Origin: Leptasterias polaris
Taxonomy: Eukaryota > Echinodermata > Asteroidea > Forcipulatida > Asteriidae
Direction: 5' to 3'
NCBI GenBank assembly: GCA_037783415.1
Contig: JAZGTN010000003.1
Location: forward strand, 2,626,501 to 2,690,500
DNA: 64,000 nt
The translations under genes and the position numbers were made by a program. Position 1 is the first letter of the stretch. Every line of letters starts with the position of its first letter. The notes below the pieces were generated by a model that was given only the letters and a program-made list of their open reading frames with translations, ran no database searches and was not told where the DNA came from. Below are positions 58,210 to 64,000 of the stretch, in pieces.

Positions 58210-61021
58210 GTACGTGAAGTTCATTAAACTAATCCTAAAGTTCATGGGCCAAAATTCCATGACATCCCTCACAAGATGACTATTATTATACAAGGTGCCA
58301 TCAAATTTATCTAAGCTCAAGCAGTTCTTTAAGTTAGCAAGGTTGACTTCTGGTATAAACTGTCACTTGTACCACATACTGGAATTGGACACCAGATTCA
58401 ATCACTTTTTCTCTCAAATCTTGATCTATTATTATTTGTGGTTTTGCCCATACACTGAGGTGTGTTTTAAAAGCTCTGTATGCTCGGTACTTTCCCTAGT
58501 CATGCGAAGAATTTTTTTTCTTCTATATCCCGGTGCAAATTTATTATCTTTTAAAATCAGTGCGGTACCCGTTCCTTAAATTTAGGATTCAAACTGCCTC
58601 TGGCTACCGGGCAAGCTCGCTGGACTAGAAGACATCTGCTCTAGAATGGCAAAGGTCATGGGTTCAAATACCCACCTAAGTGTTATGCCTGAGTATAATC
58701 GGGCATAGTTCTAGGGTGGGACTCGCATCGGTGAATGGGTTTTTAAAAAAAACAAATAATATTCTGTATCCCAGATGCAAATTCAACATCTACTCATAAG
58801 TAGGATTGGAAACTTTGCATGGTGGGAGTACAATCAGGTGAGGTTTGTCGGTGACGCCATGTGTAAATCTCTTTTGAGTAGTGGTGGTTCTGAGAAGAAT
58901 CGGTGGTTGACATCTCAACGTTTTCGATCAGTATGCTCTGATCGTTTTCAGGAGGATGCAGAAATTATTATGACAGGCCTTGAACTTCGCTCTTGAAGAG
59001 GCACAGCAATTTTCCTCTAGTAAGGGGCACTTCTATGAGGAAAATGTTAATTTGTATTGGAACTTTGCAGAGGGCACCACAGCAAAAGCACAGGGCACCA
59101 CATCAAGTGCTGTGGGTTTTTCGAGGCCTGATTATGTATCTCTTAATATTTATCTTTTATGTACCATGGGATTGAATTGATTTCAGGATTCTTCCAAAAG
59201 TGGCGCCAACACCAAGTTGTCTTCTCAGAAGGAAAGCAAGAGACTTCAGCAGTACAAAAAGTTTGTTCGATTATGCGGTCTTCGTGTAACCTACGTCAAA
59301 CTCTTCGCTAATGTCGCTAAGGAAGAGAAGAAGATTAAACTGTTACTGAACTTAATGCGGGAAGCTGGACTAGAAGGTATGTGTAGCTTTTGTTGCCGTA
59401 AAATGTTAAGAGTGAGGTTGAGCGCTGGTTTTATTTTGAAGTGGTGACTTTACTTTTACTATGCAATGTTTTTACTATTGAGACATCCTGTATAGACCGT
59501 ATCGAATATGACGTTACCTTTCAATAATACCCACAACATGGCGTCTGTGAGCGTGTGCGTGTGCGTGTGCCATAGAAATCAAACCAGGGACGCGTTTAGA
59601 CGCGCATACGGCCTGTCCTATCATATATGGCCGCTTTCATGCACTCTGCGTTCATGGTTTGATTTCTATGGCACACGCACACGCACACACACACGCTCAC
59701 AGACGCCATGTTGTGGGGCATTTGAAAGGTAACGTCATATTCGATACGGTCTATAGCAGGCAGAGGCATGTTTGCAAACAATTGCTGTTTTTAATTTCAT
59801 AATGCTGTTTACTAGTAAGCTCATCTTTGGTGCTTACTATAGCAGAAAAATGTGTAAGCAAAAGTGTGTTTCATAAGCGATCAAAAGTTTAGACGGACTT
59901 GCGTCACTGATCTGCTTACAGAAACTGCCAGCAAGTAATCATGCCTTTTGCTTTGCTAGGTTCTGTGTGTAGTGTAATACATGTAAATCCAGTGCACTTA
60001 TCGTAAAGAGAAGGGGTTTGCCCCGGTGTTCCTGGTTTGATTGGCTGCATATTGTGCCACAGCACCTTGTAAACCATTACATGGTGCTATGCAAAGGAAA
60101 AAGATCTCATACTTCAAAAAAGTAGCTCGGCCATATACCATGCAGGAAAAATACTGAATGTTTAAGCGCCATGAGCGTCACTGATTGACGGATTTGAGCG
60201 CTGTTTAAGAAGCCAAAATTATTATTATTATTTGTTGTAATCTTCATCTTCAGGCAGGCCATCCATTACAAAGTGTCATCAGCTGAAAGAGAGGAGAGAT
60301 GAGCTGGCGGAGCTTGAGGCACTCAACCGAGACAACATCATCCAGGGAAGCTCACGCACCGGTAGGTGGTAACTCAAACTCCTTCACACTAGTATAATCT
60401 TGCAATTTGTCAAATTGTATTAATGACTGTGTTTTGGGGGACATTTGCTTGCATAATGCAACTACTAAAGTTCAATTAAAGGTCATAAATTCTTTTTTAA
60501 GTTAGACTAAAGTAAAATTGTCTCATAAAATCTGACCACCTTTAAGAGCAAAACAGAGTTGACAAAGGACTTTTGAAAAGCAGGTTTTGTAACTATTACC
60601 ATTCAAAATTTAACCTAGTACTTTCATGTAACAATGACTATGTGAATTCAATCTCTTTTGGGAGAAGTATGAGAAAAGCATGGGTTGAGGTACAACCTGT
60701 TCATCGTAGTTTGAAAATTATAATATATAAACATATATTTTTTGAAAGGTAACACTTTTCCCGAGAGATATCTATCCTGTAAATGTGCACAGTTCTGACT
60801 ACATGTATACCAAGCAAAGCTTCAAAACTTACTAAACCCAATATTTGTGTCCTTCTTTTCCCCTCACAGGGCGATCTAGACGGACGAATGTGCACAGTAA
60901 ATATCTGCAATCTACACCAGGAAAGCAGCGGTCTAGCCCCAGCCCTGTTCAGGTCAGGACTGCCGTTGACCACTTTGCCAACCTTCGGGGCATCATCAGC
61001 GATGACTCAGACAGCGACTGA
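54553..61021 (+). CDS. HIRIP3: HIRIP3, HIRA-interacting protein 3 (H2A-type histone chaperone)
   Basis: Exons 54553-58209, 59187-59376, 60254-60361 and 60870-61021 (TGA), phases 0, 1, 1. From ATG 54565 the product is 1,364 residues against about 556 in human; most of the excess is the repeat array. The C-terminal 165 residues match the family well: the helical block FVRLCGLRVTYVKLFANVAK, LMREAGLEGRPSITKCHQLK, the CHZ motif around LNRDNIIQG/GRRSRRT and the terminal RGIISDDSDSD. HIRIP3 is a nuclear protein that binds HIRA and H2A-type histones through the CHZ motif and is a CK2 substrate. ATG 54565 has a good context (AGCATGG), but the frame is also open back to the acceptor at 54552. The N-terminal DEK-C-like domain of vertebrate HIRIP3 is not in these exons, so an upstream coding exon may exist. 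Confidence 0.9.
55171..56510 (+). repeat. Coding tandem repeat in HIRIP3, about 9 units of 147-150 bp
   Basis: Each unit begins KKELKMASDEE, runs through an acidic stretch (TDIEEGEADSD) and ends basic (SGKPQKKVA). Three main types alternate, roughly A-B-B-A-B-C-A-A'-D; two degenerate units follow (KKVLQMGSDEE, KKELGMSSDEE). B units gain one Glu and read VHEKD where A reads LHKKD. Copies are nearly identical at DNA level, including silent positions, so the array expanded recently or is homogenised. Each unit carries two or three CK2-type S-D/E-x-E sites. Confidence 0.95.
58600..58720 (+). repeat. tRNA-like SINE fragment in HIRIP3 intron 1
   Basis: GGCTACCGGGCAAGCTCGCTGG then B-box-like GGGTTCAAATACCC (about 58661). 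No complete tRNA fold. Confidence 0.5.
58820..58985 (+). repeat. Dispersed repeat R5, copy 2
   Basis: Matches 43680-43880 around TTTTCGATCAGTATGCTCTG. Confidence 0.6.
59187..59376 (+). CDS. HIRIP3: HIRIP3 exon 2: conserved helical block
   Basis: DSSKSGANTKLSSQKESKRL, then QQYKKFVRLCGLRVTYVKLF to LMREAGLE. It matches the vertebrate RLKRYIRACG...YKKL...LRAELEALGMKG segment in spacing. Acceptor TTTCAG at 59186, donor GTATGT, phase 1 out. Confidence 0.93.
59491..59755. mobile_element. Foldback MITE, about 110-bp arms
   Basis: Ends TATAGACCGTATCGAATATG and its complement. Arms include GTG/CAC microsatellite runs and ATTTCTATGGCACACGCAC. Lies in HIRIP3 intron 2. Confidence 0.9.
59945..60235 (+). 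mobile_element. SINE family S1, head-truncated
   Basis: GTGTAGTGTAATACATGTAA, TTATCGTAAAGAGAAGGGG and CACCTTGTAAACC match the S1 body in plus orientation; ends GAGCGCTGTTTAAGAAGCC and (ATT)n about 18 bp before HIRIP3 exon 3. Confidence 0.75.
60254..60361 (+). CDS. HIRIP3: HIRIP3 exon 3: CHZ motif, first half
   Basis: GRPSITKCHQLKERRDELAE then LEALNRDNIIQGSSRT. The DNIIQG core corresponds to the DxxNII core of the CHZ motif that contacts H2A-H2B-type dimers. Phase 1 in and out. Confidence 0.93.
60870..61021 (+). CDS. HIRIP3: HIRIP3 terminal exon: CHZ basic half and acidic tail
   Basis: GRRSRRTNVHSKYLQSTPGK and on to VDHFANLRGIISDDSDSD, stop TGA at 61019. The RRSRRT run is the basic half of the CHZ motif; RGIISxDxxS is the conserved family terminus. 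An AATAAA at 61274 lies 253 bp past the stop. Confidence 0.93.
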
Positions 61022-61273
61022 CGCTAAAAGGCTTTCGAAGGTACGCAGGGGAAGCATTGGCAAATTGTATATGCTGAAATGCTGAAGTTAAACGAAAATA
61101 TTGGAACCTAAAAAAGTTCATGAAGCGGTTTACTTGTAAGCAATATGTGCCAATAGACCCTTGTACTGATGATGTCATGGTTTATCACCTTGCTGAAGTG
61201 CTGTTACTGGGTCTTTCATTTCCAACAGTTGTGCAGAGACACAATGGTTTCCCATTCCTCCTGCAAAGTGGTA

Positions 61274-61279
61274 AATAAA
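61274..61279 (+). promoter_or_regulatory. Candidate polyadenylation signal of HIRIP3
   Basis: First AATAAA downstream of the stop codon. Position is plausible for a short 3' UTR; no transcript evidence. Confidence 0.35.
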
Positions 61280-61989
61280 CCGACGTCATAAGTATTGAGG
61301 TCTCTAGCAGAAAGTTTTAAGCATAAGACATTTAAACATAACTGTATTTCACTAAGAAACAAAATCAGTATAGTCTCTCACATGTTCATTCGCTACAGTT
61401 GTACATTTGCCTTGCTCTTCTGCCAGAGTGAATTTCTGGCACGTTAGTAGTGAGCAAGTAAAGTGGTCATGAAATAGAATTCATGCTTTAAGGTACCGTG
61501 ATATTGATTAATGTCCATTTACAGGTTTTGTGAAAATGGGCATAGCTTCTCGTTTACAGTGTTACACACATGTACAGTAGTATAGACCATGTAACCAGTC
61601 TCATCACATGTTAACAAAAGAGCCACAGAGCGTGGACTTCCTGCAGGCAGAATTTGTACACAGCACAATGGAAACAATGCATGGAGATTGCACTCTTTTT
61701 TTTATCAACTTTTGATATGACGAAAGAGACTCAACTCAATATTTGCTCAGCTGTTACTCTTATAACTCTTGAATTTATGTGGAAATTTCTACACAAGATG
61801 TAAGATTTCCAACATTACCAGTGTAGTATTTTGCCTGCCAGAAAGGCCCTGGAATGTACAAGGTCACCCCCTTTGTAAACAAAGGTGACGTGGTTTATTC
61901 ACAAATCTGTTGACAGGATGTGTACTTGAAGTCAATTTGCTTTCTCTAGCGCTGTTGTTGTCAACAATTCCAGGGAATGCTGGCATTTC

Positions 61990-62275
61990 GTGGCTGAGCG
62001 ATCAGGAACACTGGACTCAAGCTCTGGTGTTTCTGATCAGCAGAGTGTGAGTTCCAGTGTTGGTCTTGACGCTTGTGTCCTTAAACAAGGTATTTACCGC
62101 AACCATTATTGCTTTGCCCTTCAGTTGGGACGTGAAGCTGTAGGTCCTGTGTGTTGTGTAATGCATGTAAAGAACCCAGTTACACTTATCGCTAAGAGAA
62201 GGTTTCCTGATGGGCGTCTCAAAGCGCTTGGTAGTTTTTCTACAAGGTATGCAGAGCTACATTTTGAAGTAAGAG
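61990..62275 (+). mobile_element. SINE family S1, plus copy of an inverted pair
   Basis: Starts CGTGGCTGAGCGATCAGGAA, with CAGAGTGTGAGTTCCAGTG as decayed B-box, then the S1 body ending CTCAAAGCGCTTGG. Confidence 0.8.
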
Positions 62276-62284
62276 ACCTTTCCC

Positions 62285-62582
62285 TTTACATCCTGTAAAG
62301 GTTTACAAGATGCTCTTGCGCATCTTTGCAGAAAATCAAACCAGGAACACCGGGGCGAACTCCTTCTCTTTTTGATAAGTGGACTGGGTTCCTTTACATG
62401 CATTACACATACACAACACACAGGACCTACGGCTTTACGTTCCATCCGAAGGATGCAGCATTAGTGGTTAAGTGGCTTGCTTAAAGACACAGGTTTCGTG
62501 AACGGGACTTAAACCCACACTCTGCTACTCAGAAACACCAGAGCTTGAGTCTGTTTTTCTTAGCCGCTCGGCCACGACACAT
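62285..62582 (-). mobile_element. SINE family S1, minus copy of an inverted pair
   Basis: Ends in GCCGCTCGGCCACGACAC (head complement) and contains the body complement. With 61990-62275 it forms a tail-to-tail inverted repeat of about 290-bp arms. Confidence 0.8.
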
Positions 62583-62599
62583 TAAATGTTTGTCATTTC

Positions 62600-64000
62600 G
62601 AAAGTGGTACCTTCCATTATCAAATAAATCTATTCTGAATTGAGATACCCATTCCCCATTATTAGAAAGGGTTGAAGTTTTGTTGGGAACTCACAGTATT
62701 CCTGAAAAGAAAATTGAATCAAATGGAACCGGAATATCCAAGATTTAAGATGCCCCAATTACTCTCACTTGTATGTGAATGTGCCAATGTATAGCAGCTG
62801 TGTTCTTGGACGGCACAGTCTCAGGAATATGTTTTTCCTGATTTGTTATTACTATTGTTATTATTTTTATGTTAACAAATCTTTATATGGGATACATGAA
62901 TCTATTGGGAAAATAAATAACCAGGGTTGCAATATTGCTATAGAATACATCTGCATCTCCAATGTTCCTTTTGTGTGCAGTGGAGTATGAGTACAATCAT
63001 GTTTTCGTATAAATACTGCAGCCAGACACTTAACAAAACAGATTGTCCTTGACCTTGCTAAAAATATATTTGTTATTCATACTTACAATTTCAAGTCTGA
63101 TACTGACTTTTAACATGGTTGTAGCTCTTCGTACTTGTATTTGAGGATAGAGAAGTTTCTACCGTTTGTGGTGTTGTTTTGCCATATTCTATTAGCCTTG
63201 TGTTGCCTTGTATTTGTGGATTTGAATTATGCAGATTATTTGTCAGTTTGTTCCATATTTTGGTTGATTTGACCCAAAAATATAGCTTTGAATTTTAAAC
63301 ACTGCTATTTTTATAAATTCGAAAGAGTTATAAGCTTTCATTTAAGGTATATTGCACAAGAGAAAACCAATCTGATAAGTGGTAGCTAATTAAAAACTAA
63401 AAATTGATTATTGTTGGGATCCTGTTATTATTTCACATCCATTCGCCATGTACAGAACAGTTTTGCATGTTACATGTATTTTGTTATGTTTCTCGTTTTG
63501 AGGCTCCATCATCTGTCAAAATTCTTCAGAGAAAAAAACAAATTGTAAAAATTCTTCTTCTGACGAAAATCAGGACATGCAACTGCAGTGTTGTTTTTTA
63601 ATTTTTTGTTTATAATTTTAATTACTTTTTTGTATACAAACAACACTGATTTAGGTTTGATCGTAGCCCTGGAACCCTTGCCATGTTGTATATAAGAGTT
63701 TGACTTTTGGCTACTGCCAAACGTAGGGACCACTGTTTGTCGCTGGTCATGTTGTCATATACAACATTTTAAAAGCACATGTTGAATCAATGAAGAAATG
63801 TACATAATTATATCACAGCTATCTCATAATAATTTTCATTTTGAATAACAATTAGAACCAAAATAATGTTTAAAATTAAAAACATATTAGTGTATATTAA
63901 ATAAATTGTGGTTTATTACTTAACATTAAATAAATTGATCAAATCTATGATCTATCGTCTGTATTTGTTATCTCTACACAAAAATGATATAGATAGTTCC
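62600..64000. other. Downstream flank, no gene seen
   Basis: AT-rich; apart from R2 copy 2 nothing recognised. Confidence 0.5.
63250..63600 (+). repeat. Dispersed repeat family R2, copy 2
   Basis: TTTGACCCAAAAATATAGCT, GGGATC, TTATTTCAC and TTTTGCATGTTACATGTATT match 5610-6340 in order. Confidence 0.65.

Overview
The window looks like nuclear DNA of an invertebrate deuterostome, most likely an echinoderm. The signs are AT-rich sequence, long introns, a metazoan HIRIP3 gene, L2/CR1-like LINE debris with an (ATT)n tail, tRNA-derived SINEs, many short foldback DNA elements and frequent TACATGTA-type words. No species is assigned. All gene models below are exon chains read from splice signals and reading-frame phase; none was tested against transcripts.

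Two protein-coding genes are supported, both on the + strand. The first fills about 9.5-44.6 kb. A 5.6 kb exon encodes a serine-rich, disordered head whose N-terminal part resembles the ITPRID/KRAP/TESPA1 family of inositol-trisphosphate-receptor-binding proteins. At least 20 small exons follow, nearly all phase 0, and encode about 1,000 residues of mostly coiled coil. The visible chain is about 2,870 residues; the 5' end was not found. The second gene (54.6-61.0 kb) is HIRIP3, a histone H2A-type chaperone. Its conserved C-terminal region and CHZ motif are clear, but the first visible exon is swollen by about nine near-identical 49-50 residue repeats that alternate lysine-rich and CK2-type acidic serine blocks.

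Regions: 1-9.5 kb is non-coding, with a Kolobok-like element carrying a decayed THAP domain, a G-rich minisatellite and a 424-bp tandem duplication. 9.5-44.6 kb is the ITPRID-like gene, its introns packed with mobile DNA: a CRE-rich repeat block at 18.7-23.2 kb, a LINE fragment, a 1.27 kb terminal-inverted-repeat element ending 31 bp from an exon, and SINE pairs. 44.6-54.5 kb is the 3' flank and intergenic DNA, with a 24-bp minisatellite open in three frames, old duplications, a foldback element with an apparent 9-bp target duplication, and a 0.6 kb foldback element upstream of HIRIP3. 54.5-61 kb is HIRIP3. 61-64 kb is downstream DNA with an inverted SINE pair and a diverged copy of the repeat near 5.6-6.3 kb.

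The two genes show no evident functional link. The main points of interest are the KRAP-like head joined to a long rod, the Nopp140/treacle-like repeat expansion in HIRIP3, and several mobile elements lying within about 20-40 bp of splice acceptors.
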